From positions 97,930-161,929 of the forward strand of contig CAJAII010000036.1 in NCBI GenBank assembly GCA_903939755.1: a DNA stretch of 64,000 nucleotides. The letters run 5' to 3'. The notes beneath the pieces are model-generated. The model did no database searches. It had not been told where the DNA came from and saw only the letters and a program-made list of their open reading frames with translations. Shown piece by piece: positions 44,560 through 53,286 of the stretch. Position 1 is the stretch's first letter, and each line of letters opens with the position of its first letter. A program made the translations under genes and the position numbers. Source of the stretch: an uncultured Flavobacteriales bacterium. Lineage in GTDB: Bacteria > Bacteroidota > Bacteroidia > Flavobacteriales_D > Crocinitomicaceae.

Positions 44560-44765
44560 AAACAAATTTCAAAATAGAAGGGGAATACATTGAGTTAATG
44601 GCCTTATTAAAAGCCTTGGGAATTGCTTCCACCGGAGGACATGCCAAGCACCTTATTGATGCAGAGATGGTGATCAGAAATGGGGAAATTGAGGTAAGAA
44701 GACGTGCCAAAATTATCGTTGGCGATGTTATTGAGATTGAAAATAATGTAATTGAGCTGATCTAA
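44556..44765 (+). CDS. Small S4-domain RNA-binding protein (YbcJ-like)
   Basis: 69 residues that are almost entirely one S4 domain: 'FIELMALLKALGIASTGGHAK'-type helix pair, then 'VIRNGEIEVRRRAKIIVGDVIEI'. It matches the YbcJ/YlmH-style RNA-binding family. ATGA overlap with meaB shows coupling. It is probably a ribosome- or tRNA-associated protein; the exact target is unknown. Confidence 0.9.
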   Translation: MKTNFKIEGEYIELMALLKALGIASTGGHAKHLIDAEMVIRNGEIEVRRRAKIIVGDVIEIENNVIELI

Positions 44766-44859
44766 AGGTTCAAATGTAAAAAAACATTCCCTTCTTTTAT
44801 GGAATATGTTCGTTGATGCATACAAATTGATGCTGGTTTGCTCACTTTTTTATGCGCCT

Positions 44860-45075
44860 TCCCTACTTTTTTTGAGGTAAATGAGGCTCTCGAAGGCCCG
44901 CAAAAAAAAGTGGCAAAAAAACTCGAAAGTGGCATGCGTTCATTCTCTCCAATCTTAAGACGTGACCCTTTCGGTTATTTCTATTTAAGTGTCTCTCGGC
45001 TTACTTCGGCAGGCTCAGCACAAGCCGTTCGATTCACTTAAAGGGCATAGAGCGGAGTCGAGATGCACGGTACCC
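44860..45075. repeat. Mosaic hairpin-repeat cluster D, left part
   Basis: First part of the 848-base gene-free gap between the convergent S4 and DUF1543 genes. It contains 'CTCTCGGCTTACTTCGGCAGGCTCAGCACAAGCCG', 'TTCGATTCACTTAAAGGGCAT', 'AGAGCGGAGTCGAGATGCACGGTA', which are rearranged pieces of the arms seen in clusters A, B and F. The 44766-44860 stretch before it shows an imperfect AACATTCC/GGAATATGTT pairing that may end the meaB transcript. Confidence 0.75.
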
Positions 45076-45196
45076 AAGTCTTATTTCAATACAATCATTC
45101 TCTTAGGCAAGCTTTCATTTTAAAAAATAAATTAGTTTTTTTTCTTGTCGCCTATTATTCTGATAAAGCAAAGCGAATTGAAACAAGGGTACCGTG
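45066..45196. repeat. 131-base element with 10-base terminal inverted repeats (MITE-like)
   Basis: CACGGTACCC at 45066-45075 is exactly complementary to GGGTACCGTG at 45187-45196, and the flanking interior (TTTCAAT near 45084, ATTGAAAC near 45178) extends the pairing imperfectly. The interior is AT-rich and non-coding. This could be a small inverted-repeat element, or two repeat copies in opposite orientation. No target-site duplication is evident. Confidence 0.5.
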
Positions 45197-45254
45197 AAGT
45201 AGCTCGCAGAGATCGCTGAAACGGTCTTGTTTCATGAGTGGAGTGTATTGAAGA

Positions 45255-45520
45255 ATAATCAGCGACTTGATTTTTTCGTTCTTTTGTGTCAAGACAAAAG
45301 GACAAAGAAAATAACGTCCGATTTTCATCGGACAAAAGTGAAAAAATAGTTAGTATTCGTACCAGTAAAATATGTTAATGTTAAAAATCAAGAATTTATT
45401 CTTAGTAAGTATTATTTTGTTACTATTAGCGTCAGCCGCGGCGGAAAAATCCGGCCTTGACTTTTTTAGCTTCGCTGCTACTTCGTGGTGTTTTTTTTTT
45501 GTCAAGAAAAAAAGAAAGTA
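45255..45520. repeat. Mosaic hairpin-repeat cluster D, right part
   Basis: It contains 'TTGATTTTTTCGTTCTTTTG' with 'TCAAGACAAAAGGACAAAG' (a pair that folds on itself and is shared, inverted, with cluster A), a perfect hairpin GTCCGAT-TTTC-ATCGGAC (45316-45333), and near 45432-45520 a 'GCCGCGGCGG' hairpin and a T-run/'GTCAAGAAAAAAAGAAAG' repeat of the same style. The remainder up to 45613 is plain AT-rich sequence with no gene that I can see. Confidence 0.75.
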
Positions 45521-45613
45521 AGAAAGAATGATTTCTCAAATTGAGATTAATGTTTGCGTTATGAAGTTGATTAGGATTTTGATTGTTACTAACAAAGCGT
45601 ATAAACAAAAGGC

Positions 45614-46162
45614 CTATAACTTGAGGTAACCAATATGTAATTCATCGTCGAGTATCTCACTGGCTTTAGTGATTTTTATCGCAAAATGTGCTGTTAAATT
45701 GGATGCAAGAATATCAGAAACATTAAACACTTCATCTATATCAATTCCAAATTTATCGTCTATGTGCGACTTCGCGCCCTTAAAGTCATAATGTTTGTAA
45801 AAGCTAGCTGCTTTTGCTTTAGTTGTCGCCTCTGCTAAGGTAGCGCCAGTGCATATTATTTTGTAGTGGTATTCTTCGAATTCATTTTCTTTGTAGCCGC
45901 CTAGATTGATGAAAAATAATTGCGTTTCATTGGAGGTCTCTTGTCCTTTGGCAACGATTTCTATTTTGTGTTGATCGACATAGTTCACTTCTCGCCATGC
46001 GTCAATGTGAATTTTTCCTTTTGCCTCAGGCCAGAATGCATTAAGTTGGGGAATTAGTTCGGTAATAGAGCTTCCAATTCCGAAAAATATATCATGCTGT
46101 TCGGTGTTTCTGCCTGCTGGACGGCAACCTAACATGATCATGTATAATTTTAATTGATTCAT
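45614..46162 (-). CDS. DUF1543 domain protein
   Basis: 182 residues matching DUF1543 (two copies in tandem): 'LYMIMLGCRPAGRNTEQHDIFFGIGSS' opens the first repeat, and 'LFFINLGGYKENEFEEYHYKIICTG' the second. 'DAWREVNYVDQHKIEI' is also characteristic. Function unknown; cytosolic, no signal. It lies eight bases downstream of the CHU_C gene, so it is probably co-transcribed with it. Confidence 0.85.
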   Translation of the reverse strand: MNQLKLYMIMLGCRPAGRNTEQHDIFFGIGSSITELIPQLNAFWPEAKGKIHIDAWREVNYVDQHKIEIVAKGQETSNETQLFFINLGGYKENEFEEYHYKIICTGATLAEATTKAKAASFYKHYDFKGAKSHIDDKFGIDIDEVFNVSDILASNLTAHFAIKITKASEILDDELHIGYLKL

Positions 46163-46170
46163 TCAGATAA

Positions 46171-48804
46171 CTACCTAATCAAATGAAAAAATCCATGCCC
46201 CTCTTTGGTGGTTTGATTGATGCCTATTACTTTATATAAAATAAAATAAACGCCCTCCGTGCAATCTTTTTCTTGGAATTTACCATTCCAACTTGGACTT
46301 AGCTCCGTTAATTCTTTAACTTGTTCTCCCCATCTATTCAATATTACGGCATTAAAGGTGCTATCGCCTTGCAGAAGTAATTCATAAACGTCATTCTCAT
46401 TATCGCCATTTGGCGTAAAGAAATTCGGGATGACAACGTCGAGAGGGATTTCGGGTTCTGGTGGATCTGGTGGAATGACCGGAAGGATGGTAATGCTGAT
46501 ATAGGTGGTGTCTAAACAGCCATTGTTGTTCGCAATGAGCTCCACTTGATAGGTTCCTGGTAAAATATAATCGTGAACGACACCGGAGAGGTTGCCGGTT
46601 GTTGTGGTACTCCCATCTCCAAAATCCCAAAAATAGTTCGTGCCATTTGTGGTGTTGTTGGTGAATTGTGCGTTGTTTCCTATAACGTTTCCTGCACCGG
46701 CAGCAGATGGTACCGGAATAACGGTTACTAATACGTCATCAGTATCTTGACACGAACCCGTGGTTCCAGTTAAGGTATAATTGGTGGTTGTGTTGGCGAT
46801 GAAAGTAACGCTGTCTTGTATGCCATTCGACCAATTGTAGCTGGTGGCGCCACTCCCCGCTAATAAAATTGGACTTCCAGCACAAACGGTTGTGTCATTT
46901 CCAGCATCAACTACAATTGATGATGCGATAACAATTTCCATCGATCCATTCGTGGTACATGCCATTTGAATAGAAGTAAAGATAAAGCTTAAGGTATCAG
47001 CAACACTTGTATTGATTGGGCTTGGAGACCAGCTACCCGAAATACCTTCGTTCGACTGAGTTGGCATAAGCGGTGCTACATCGCCCACACAATATGGGCC
47101 TAGTTGGGTAAATGACGGAACAATGGAATCGGTAATAACGACGTTCATGATAAAATTCGTAACGCAGTTGTTTGCCTGGTTGATTGGTGTAAAGGTATAA
47201 AATGCCACGCCTTGAATACTCGTATTTATAGCGTTTGAACTCCAGGTTCCATTGTAGCCATTTGTGGATTGTAACTCCAAAGGCAATGGTGTTTCATTAA
47301 TACAATACGTTCCAAAATAAAAGAACGATGGTGGAATGCTGTCCAATACTTCAATGGTAACGCTTGTCCCAATAGCACATTGTCCTGCCTGAGGCGTAAA
47401 TGTATAACTTGTTTGACTTGCACTAGTTGTATTAATAACGGGCGGATTCCAAGTGCCGGTAATTCCATTTGTTGATGTTAATGGGAGCGCTGTTGGTACC
47501 GCGAAAACACAATAGCTGGTATCAATAGCAAAAGTTGCTGGGGCGCCATTTATTATAAAAACTACCTCGCTTGCCGTATCGGCACATTGACCGGCAGTTG
47601 GCGTGAATTGATAAGTTGTATTACCGAGCGTATTAGTGAGTATGGTGGCTGGATTCCATGTGCCGGTAATGCCATTGGTAGAAACATTTGGAAGAATTGG
47701 GGCGGGTGCATTTTGACAAATTGCGCCAATATTTGCGAACAAAGGTTCGGTTATAGCAGCGCTATTTAGCACTTGGATACTATCAAGAATAACGCATCCA
47801 CTCGCAGAGCTAACCTGACAATAATACCAGCCAGCGCATAAATTACTTGCCGTAGCATTCGTTTGACCAATAGGAACTTGTGCACTGTTCATCCAAACAT
47901 AGCTATAACCACTTCCTCCAGTTGGTGCAGCTGTAACAGATGCATTACAGGCACAATTAGCCGGAATAGAGACACTTAAATTGGCCTGAATAGGTTGAAT
48001 TGGAACGCAGTTATTTGTTAACGAAGAAATATAGGCTTGATTGGCCGCATTGTTGGCCGCACCAGGAGTTTGGTTGTTTGGAGCAGTACAAGAACCTGCC
48101 GTCCAATTGGCTTGTACTGTTGGGGTGTTTGAGAAATTATTGGTGAAGCTATAAACGCTGTTGGTTGCTGGCCCAACAAAATAAATTATTACGGAGCTGT
48201 TGTTGTTTCCCCAACTTACTGAATGCACAGGCACGAAATAATTACTGGCGCTATAAATTTGAAAAGAATCATCGGTATTCGCCATGCCAATGTTACCCCA
48301 ATTCCCCCCAGCAACGAATCCAGCTAATGGATAATTTTGACCTGTTCCTGTCGATGGTGAGGTGAGGTGTTTGTCAAATAGGGTAGAGGATACTGGAATA
48401 ACCAAGCGACAATTATTATCCAACATACTTAAATCCTGTGCAGGTAATGATGCATTTGGGTCGGCATCGTTGTAGATAACAATTAAGGTTCCAACTGGGA
48501 TGCAATCCCAAAAGCTATTGTTAGCAAAACGAATACAACCACCCGCTACCCCTTCACCCGTACTTGGTCCATTTGAAAAATAACCATTGTTATCGTCAAG
48601 GATCCAATTTTTTAAATCTAGGCAACTTGTTGCTGCAGAGCAAGGATTATAATTTACGCCTGGAACAACCAATAATTCAACGTATTCTTTTGATCCGGAA
48701 GGGCCTTGGGAGATCTCATTGATAATTAATGATTGGCTAAATAAAGTTCCTTCAAGAGTGAGACAACTGATTATAAGTAAGAAAAATTGCCAAAAACGAC
48801 CCAT
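46171..48804 (-). CDS. T9SS surface protein with four tandem modules, PKD domain and CHU_C tail
   Basis: 877 residues. Signal peptide MGRFWQFFLLIISCLTLEGTLFSQ; an N-terminal lamin-tail-like domain (~25-250: 'LIINEISQGPSGSKEYVELL'); a SprB-like Cys-containing module ('SVTAAPTGGSGYSYVW'); four tandem ~75-80 residue modules (~350-625) each with 'C-x(4-6)-P-x-L-P-x2-(S/T)-N-(G/E)-(I/Y)-x-G-(T/S)-W' and 'T-F-T-P'; a PKD domain ('YFWDFGDGSTTTTGN', ~715-765); and a CHU_C domain from ~791 ('VIPNFFTPNGDNENDVYELL', 'VILNRWGEQVKEL'). Expected to be exported by T9SS and displayed; likely adhesive. Target unknown. Confidence 0.9.
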   Translation of the reverse strand: MGRFWQFFLLIISCLTLEGTLFSQSLIINEISQGPSGSKEYVELLVVPGVNYNPCSAATSCLDLKNWILDDNNGYFSNGPSTGEGVAGGCIRFANNSFWDCIPVGTLIVIYNDADPNASLPAQDLSMLDNNCRLVIPVSSTLFDKHLTSPSTGTGQNYPLAGFVAGGNWGNIGMANTDDSFQIYSASNYFVPVHSVSWGNNNSSVIIYFVGPATNSVYSFTNNFSNTPTVQANWTAGSCTAPNNQTPGAANNAANQAYISSLTNNCVPIQPIQANLSVSIPANCACNASVTAAPTGGSGYSYVWMNSAQVPIGQTNATASNLCAGWYYCQVSSASGCVILDSIQVLNSAAITEPLFANIGAICQNAPAPILPNVSTNGITGTWNPATILTNTLGNTTYQFTPTAGQCADTASEVVFIINGAPATFAIDTSYCVFAVPTALPLTSTNGITGTWNPPVINTTSASQTSYTFTPQAGQCAIGTSVTIEVLDSIPPSFFYFGTYCINETPLPLELQSTNGYNGTWSSNAINTSIQGVAFYTFTPINQANNCVTNFIMNVVITDSIVPSFTQLGPYCVGDVAPLMPTQSNEGISGSWSPSPINTSVADTLSFIFTSIQMACTTNGSMEIVIASSIVVDAGNDTTVCAGSPILLAGSGATSYNWSNGIQDSVTFIANTTTNYTLTGTTGSCQDTDDVLVTVIPVPSAAGAGNVIGNNAQFTNNTTNGTNYFWDFGDGSTTTTGNLSGVVHDYILPGTYQVELIANNNGCLDTTYISITILPVIPPDPPEPEIPLDVVIPNFFTPNGDNENDVYELLLQGDSTFNAVILNRWGEQVKELTELSPSWNGKFQEKDCTEGVYFILYKVIGINQTTKEGHGFFHLIR
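46930..47755 (-). repeat. Four tandem ~80-codon modules inside the CHU_C gene
   Basis: The gene segment encodes four consecutive similar modules with the shared core '(S/T)NGITGTWNP' (twice nearly exact, then 'STNGYNGTWSSNAIN' and 'SNEGISGSWSPSPIN'). The DNA copies are diverged, so this is an old tandem duplication and not a recent slippage tract. Confidence 0.7.
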
Positions 48805-48818
48805 TTATTAATTTTAAT

Positions 48819-48826
48819 CAAAGGTA
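48819..48826 (-). promoter_or_regulatory. -7 box TACCTTTG of the CHU_C-DUF1543 operon
   Basis: An exact TAnnTTTG match on the minus strand, 14 bases before the ATG at 48804; it falls in the 34-base spacer behind the Gre-like gene and so separates the two operons. Confidence 0.55.
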
Positions 48827-48838
48827 ATTCAATTTTAC

Positions 48839-49285
48839 TCAATAAACAGCAATTATTTCTGTTACTATACCATTAAAAGTAACACTTTCCCCTGATTTTT
48901 TCATCATCATTAATTGACCCAAAGGTGAATCAGGGTTGATGGCAAAAACAGCGGTTTTTTCTAACGGAATTAAGCCAATTCCAATTGAAAAATAATACCA
49001 TGCATGCTTAGTTTCAACAAGACTTCCTAACTGAATTAGTTGGTGATGGCTACTTGGGTTTATGGATAGTAATATTCTTTGTTGTTTTAAGAATTCATTG
49101 AGTTGTTTGGTTAGCTTTTCCTGCTCAAGTTGAACCATCGCAATGGATGTTTCGTGCTTATCTCCAGCGGAACTTTTGCTATCATCTAATGTAGATTTAT
49201 ACGTTTCGTCAAGGATTTCTTGCAGACCAGTAATTTTAATGCTTAAAGCATGTAGGGTAGAGGCATGCACTGCTACTTTATCCAT
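48839..49285 (-). CDS. GreA/GreB-family transcription factor-like protein
   Basis: 148 residues. An N-terminal helical coiled-coil-like segment contains 'DSKSSAGDKHETSIAMVQLEQEKL' (~35-58 region; the acidic hairpin-tip style residues D/E of Gre factors), and the C-terminal beta domain ends with 'SPLGQLMMMKKSGESVTFNG', close to the SPLGxALLGKxxGD motif of GreA/GreB. It probably binds the RNA polymerase secondary channel. In Flavobacteriales this protein is often mis-labelled as 3-oxoacyl-ACP synthase; nothing here supports that. It is the last gene of the trmB operon. Confidence 0.82.
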   Translation of the reverse strand: MDKVAVHASTLHALSIKITGLQEILDETYKSTLDDSKSSAGDKHETSIAMVQLEQEKLTKQLNEFLKQQRILLSINPSSHHQLIQLGSLVETKHAWYYFSIGIGLIPLEKTAVFAINPDSPLGQLMMMKKSGESVTFNGIVTEIIAVY

Positions 49286-49286
49286 T

Positions 49287-50036
49287 TTAGACTTTTTTCT
49301 TAGAATACGACATGTCAGGATTATAATGCAACGCGGTAAATGTATTCGTCCAAGCCATCACCACATGAACAATAAATGCAATCCAAATAGTTCCGGACAT
49401 TAGTGTGAGGATGCACAGCACAAAACCAAGTGGTATGGCGCCAATTGTTTCATCAAGTCCTTTTGGAATATGGGTGGCAGAATAAAGCGCAATATTCACA
49501 GCGATTGCTGGCCATATTCCAATAGATGCAACCACTGGAAAAAGTAATACGCCTCTGAAAAGTAATTCATAGGCGAATAAATATAAGAACCAAGCCAGTG
49601 CTTCTAAGCCCATCATTTTTTTTGTCCAGTCCTTTGATCGCGCTTGGGGATAGTTTACTAAATTTTTTGGTTTTTTTGCGCTGAAGTAACCAATTGGGAT
49701 CACTATTAACGATAAGATAATTGTCCAAACAACTGAAAATATGGTTGTTTTTGAGTTGAATGTAAGACCATAATCTTCGATGGAAGTGCCTTTCAAGATA
49801 ACTAAACAAGCAATTATGGGAAATATTCCCATGCTAATAAACCCGGCAATTTTAGTGAAAAATAAATGATTAAATAAGGCTTGATCAGATTCGTATTTTG
49901 ATAGAAATAGGGTTTTTATTCGATTCGATTTGGCAATAAACCAATACAAACAAAAAAATACTAATGCCATTAATATGGCTAAAACAGGACCCAGGTCCGT
50001 CGCTTTCCAATTAAAGTCAATTGCTATGGACTCCAT
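49287..50036 (-). CDS. CPBP-family intramembrane protease
   Basis: 249 residues with ~8 hydrophobic helices. The conserved CPBP core appears as 'YLFAYELLFRGVLLFPVV' (a variant of EExxxR with Y-E) and, later, 'HIPKGLDETIGAIPLGFVL' and 'IWIAFIVHVVMA' with the His residues that coordinate or polarise the site. Relatives include Rce1/ABI proteases. The first Glu of the usual EE pair is Y here, so activity is not certain. Abuts the epimerase gene (no spacer). Confidence 0.82.
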   Translation of the reverse strand: MESIAIDFNWKATDLGPVLAILMALVFFCLYWFIAKSNRIKTLFLSKYESDQALFNHLFFTKIAGFISMGIFPIIACLVILKGTSIEDYGLTFNSKTTIFSVVWTIILSLIVIPIGYFSAKKPKNLVNYPQARSKDWTKKMMGLEALAWFLYLFAYELLFRGVLLFPVVASIGIWPAIAVNIALYSATHIPKGLDETIGAIPLGFVLCILTLMSGTIWIAFIVHVVMAWTNTFTALHYNPDMSYSKKKV

Positions 50037-51029
50037 TTATTTTATAGTTAAATAGTTATTTTCTTTGAACCATGAAAAACAATCCTCCATCGCTGTTTCT
50101 ATCGGTGTTTGTGGCATATTGAGTTCTTTTCTTGCTTTAGCGGAGGAATAATAATGTTCCTCTGAGGCAAGTATCGCTAATTCGTGGGTTACTTTTGGTG
50201 AAAATTTAAATAGTTTACCGAGAATTGAATTGGTTTTTCCATAAAATCGAACTAGGGGCGTTGATAACTTAAATCGTGGGGATTTAACCTGTGCGATCTT
50301 TGAAATTTTCTCAAAGGCTGCTTGGTAACTTAGATTTTCATTGCCCAGGATATAGCATTCCCCCTTCTTGCCCATGGTAATGGCATTCGCAATGGCAGTA
50401 GCGACATCTTTAACCGCTACAAAATTCTTTCCGCCTAATGTATAGCCAGGAACTTTCTTAAAGTAAATGCCAAGTAGCATTTCACCTGAGCTTGGTCGGC
50501 TATCATAGGGGCCAATCATAAAAGTTGGATTAACGACTAAAGCATCTAAGCTGCCGTTAGCCACTTCTTCTAGGAGTAACTTTTGGGCTTTATATTTTGA
50601 ATCCATGTAGTCTAAACCATATTTCTCCGCATTATAAGCTCTTGTTTCATCGCCAAGATTAGTCGGTGTTCCTGATCCAAATGAATTTGCTGTGCCTACA
50701 TAGATTAATCGTTTTACTTGATTTTCCTTACAAGCACTGATAATGGTTGCTACTCCATTAAGATTTACTCGATTCACTATTTCTTGTCTTGGTGGAAACA
50801 TGCTTGTATTGGCAGCACAATGAATAACAATCTCCATGTTATTCAATGCTTTATGAATACTTATTGGATCCAGTAAATCGCCAATTACCATATTAATGGG
50901 TAAATCAGCTAAGGTAGGATAGACTTTTTGCTCTTGAACGAGTGCGGTAACGTCATACGATCTGCTCAATAATTCACGCACTAAGTTACTACCTAATAAT
51001 CCATCTGCTCCTGTAACTAGTATTTTCAT
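50037..51029 (-). CDS. NAD-dependent epimerase/dehydratase (extended SDR)
   Basis: 330 residues from the ATG at 51029 (MKILVTGADGLLGSNLVREL); the frame extends upstream through the neighbouring hydrolase gene, but the Rossmann start fixes the ATG. Marks: glycine motif 'TGADGLLGSNL', 'VIHCAANTSMFPPRQEI', YxxxK in 'YMDSKYKAQKLL' and 'VVNPTFMIGPYDSRPSSG'. It resembles dihydroflavonol-reductase/3-beta-HSD-like SDRs; the substrate is unknown. A -7 box (51045-51052) suggests it also has its own promoter. Third gene of the trmB operon. Confidence 0.9.
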   Translation of the reverse strand: MKILVTGADGLLGSNLVRELLSRSYDVTALVQEQKVYPTLADLPINMVIGDLLDPISIHKALNNMEIVIHCAANTSMFPPRQEIVNRVNLNGVATIISACKENQVKRLIYVGTANSFGSGTPTNLGDETRAYNAEKYGLDYMDSKYKAQKLLLEEVANGSLDALVVNPTFMIGPYDSRPSSGEMLLGIYFKKVPGYTLGGKNFVAVKDVATAIANAITMGKKGECYILGNENLSYQAAFEKISKIAQVKSPRFKLSTPLVRFYGKTNSILGKLFKFSPKVTHELAILASEEHYYSSAKARKELNMPQTPIETAMEDCFSWFKENNYLTIK

Positions 51030-51044
51030 TTCTTTTTTTGATTG

Positions 51045-51052
51045 CAAAGTTA
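51045..51052 (-). promoter_or_regulatory. -7 box TAACTTTG before the epimerase
   Basis: An exact TAnnTTTG match on the minus strand, 15 bases upstream of the epimerase ATG and overlapping the end of the hydrolase gene; an internal operon promoter. Confidence 0.45.
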
Positions 51053-51889
51053 GCTTTTCAATAAAAATGCAAGTGTTTTTATGCAAAGTTCTTCTAATTT
51101 TTGCGGTAATTCGCTTTCTAGCCATGGGTGCTTTGCACCAAAGACATGGTCCGTATTTTTAATTAAGTTAAGGTCTGTATTTACCCAACTCGCTAGTAGC
51201 GCTCCTTCAGAAGGATCTACTGAATTATCTTGCTCTCCATGAAAAATTGAAACTGAAATAGTTAGTGTTTTAGACGCCTTTTCAAGATCTAGTTTTTCCT
51301 TGTTTTTTATGTAATCGGTGTACAATGAAAAATTTTGTGGCAATTTTTGCTGCGTACGGGAATTCTGAATGTATCTTATTCCTTCTTCTTCCCACTTCTT
51401 TAACTCTTCATTGGATGGAAATCGTGCTGCAATGGAGGAGATGGAAGCCCATAAACTGAGTGTCTTGGCACCAATGGTTCTTGCAGAAAGAAGAGCAGTT
51501 GCTCCCCCTCTTGAATGTCCAATAAGGTGAATTTGCGGCACTTTTTCAAAGTGAGAACTAATTTTTTTTGTGAGGCTAACCAGGTCCTCTACTTCAAAAG
51601 AGTAGGTGTTCTTTCCAAAAGATAATTCGTCTGGAAAATCAATCCCATTCTCTACAGTGCCTCCATTATGACTTAAATTAAATTTGCAAAATGCATATCC
51701 TTTGTTGGTGAAAAAGTCCTGGACTAAATGCCAAGCTCCCCAATCTTTAAATCCCATAAAGCCATGCACAAAAATAATAAGTTCGCCATTTGAATTGTCT
51801 GGAATGCATAGATCATAAAGACTTTCGCGGTTCTCGGTACCCACATATCTCGCATTCGTCAGGTAGACAGAATTTGGGTTTTTGTTCAT
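51050..51889 (-). CDS. Alpha/beta hydrolase
   Basis: 279 residues: oxyanion region 'IIFVHGFMGFKDWGAWHLV' (39-57), nucleophile in 'LIGHSRGGATALLSA' (Ser126), acid in 'HGEQDNSVDPSEG' and His in 'KNTDHVFGAKHPW'. The 'HGFMGFKDW' block matches dienelactone-hydrolase/esterase-like proteins common in Bacteroidota. It follows trmB by 10 bases. Confidence 0.88.
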   Translation of the reverse strand: MNKNPNSVYLTNARYVGTENRESLYDLCIPDNSNGELIIFVHGFMGFKDWGAWHLVQDFFTNKGYAFCKFNLSHNGGTVENGIDFPDELSFGKNTYSFEVEDLVSLTKKISSHFEKVPQIHLIGHSRGGATALLSARTIGAKTLSLWASISSIAARFPSNEELKKWEEEGIRYIQNSRTQQKLPQNFSLYTDYIKNKEKLDLEKASKTLTISVSIFHGEQDNSVDPSEGALLASWVNTDLNLIKNTDHVFGAKHPWLESELPQKLEELCIKTLAFLLKS

Positions 51890-51899
51890 TTTTTAGTTA

Positions 51900-52568
51900 T
51901 CAATTTATGGTAAAAGAACAATACTTTATTTTATGTCCACGATTGACAAATAATTTTTCATAGTGCGTTTTAATTGAAAAAATGGCGTGGTCTGCGTGTC
52001 CTTGTTCCTTCTCTAAAAATGCATATAAATCAGGTAGGTTGTCTACTAGGCTATATTGATTGTTTTCTATTTCTTCAATAGTTGATTCATACAACAAGTC
52101 GCTATCTGTTTTTAAATGGATCAATCCGCCGGGTTTCAAAAACTTGCGGTATCGATTAATAAAGAGGGATGATGTGAGTCTTTTTCTTGGTTTATTAGGT
52201 TGTGGATCTGAAAAAGTGAGCCAAATTTCGTCTACTTCATCTTTTGCAAAGTAATCGTCTATAAAATCGATTCTGGTGCGCAAGAAGGCTACATTATCCA
52301 ATCCTTTTTCTATGGCTTGTTTGGCGCCAATATATATTCTATTTCCTTTTAAATCAACGCCTATATAGTTGTTTTCAGGAAATAACTCTCCAAGTCCCAC
52401 ACTATATTCCCCTTTGCCGCAGCCAAGTTCGAGAACTAATTTCCCGGAGTTCTTGAAAACGTTTTTGTTCCATTGGCCCGTATTGATGAACAGTTGATCG
52501 CGAACAGGTTCATGAACATTATCAAATGATTTTATAGCTTCAAATCTGCGTAGTTTATCTTTCCCCAC
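51900..52568 (-). CDS. trmB: tRNA (guanine-N7-)-methyltransferase TrmB
   Basis: Methylates G46 in the variable loop of tRNA with S-adenosylmethionine. 222 residues: SAM motif 'LELGCGKGEYSVGLGELFP' (~46-64), 'IGVDLKGNRIYIGAKQAIE', the catalytic/recognition segment 'TFSDPQPNKPRKRLTSSLF' and 'IHLKTDSDLLYES'. It is first in the operon trmB-hydrolase-epimerase-CPBP-Gre. A TAAATTCG (52600-52607) 31 bases upstream resembles the -7 box. Confidence 0.96.
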   Translation of the reverse strand: MGKDKLRRFEAIKSFDNVHEPVRDQLFINTGQWNKNVFKNSGKLVLELGCGKGEYSVGLGELFPENNYIGVDLKGNRIYIGAKQAIEKGLDNVAFLRTRIDFIDDYFAKDEVDEIWLTFSDPQPNKPRKRLTSSLFINRYRKFLKPGGLIHLKTDSDLLYESTIEEIENNQYSLVDNLPDLYAFLEKEQGHADHAIFSIKTHYEKLFVNRGHKIKYCSFTIN

Positions 52569-52655
52569 TTTTATAATGACTTTTTGGTTCGTCAGGTTGC
52601 GAATTTACTATTAATTTTATTTCTCAATTTCGATTTCTACGCTTAATTTTACACC

Positions 52656-53222
52656 ATGCATTTTATTGAACCCTTTTTTAATTGGCGAGGGTATTACATC
52701 GCTTCCGAAGATGCACTTTCTCCTTTCTTCGAAGTTGATTACAGTGAGAGCCATTATACAAATAAGATTTACAATTTTTACATTCATCCTCAATGGGATA
52801 ACATGGGCTCAGAAACCTTGTTTCTGAAAATATTATTCGTTGATTATGAAAGTCGTTCTGCTGTTATTGAATTCATTGGCGAATGGAATGACGCTATAGG
52901 AAACGACATTATGGTCTTGAAAAGAGATGTAGTGGATGTTTTAATAAATCAGGGCATCGATAAATTTATTCTTATTGGTGAAAATGTATTGAATTTTCAT
53001 TATTCTGACGATTGTTATTACGAAGAATGGTTCGATGAGGTGGAAGATGGCTGGATTGCTTTGGTTAATTTCCACGACCATGTTTCTAAGGAGTTAAGCC
53101 GAATTAATATTGATCAATACCTGGTAATGGGGGGAGAATTAGATGATCTTGAATGGCGGACTTTTCACCCGATCCAATTTGTGGACAGGGTCACTTCAAT
53201 TGTTAGAAATAGAATTGACTAG
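52656..53222 (+). CDS. Conserved-looking hypothetical protein
   Basis: 188 residues, soluble, acidic and unusually rich in Trp, Tyr, Phe and Asp: 'PFFNWRGYYIASEDALSPFF', 'FYIHPQWDNMGSETLF', 'IEFIGEWNDAIGNDIM', 'DDCYYEEWFDEVEDGW'. No signal peptide. I do not recognise a named family. Divergent from trmB; monocistronic, 64 bases before cdd. Confidence 0.7.
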   Translation: MHFIEPFFNWRGYYIASEDALSPFFEVDYSESHYTNKIYNFYIHPQWDNMGSETLFLKILFVDYESRSAVIEFIGEWNDAIGNDIMVLKRDVVDVLINQGIDKFILIGENVLNFHYSDDCYYEEWFDEVEDGWIALVNFHDHVSKELSRINIDQYLVMGGELDDLEWRTFHPIQFVDRVTSIVRNRID

Positions 53223-53286
53223 GATTTATCATTTTTTACGAAACAAAGTAGTATATTTTGCGTAAATCATCGCCTAATAAAAAAGT

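Noticed and set aside
44838..45041. A 67-codon open frame in the gap between the S4 and DUF1543 genes
   Set aside because: It is the translation of the mosaic repeat (its end reads through the CTCTCGGCTTACTTC block). There is no start context and no homology-like character, so I treat it as non-coding.
48839..49285. 3-oxoacyl-ACP synthase
   Set aside because: This common database label has no support: 148 residues with a Gre-type helix and SPLG tail, and no thiolase-fold catalytic Cys-His-His/Asn.
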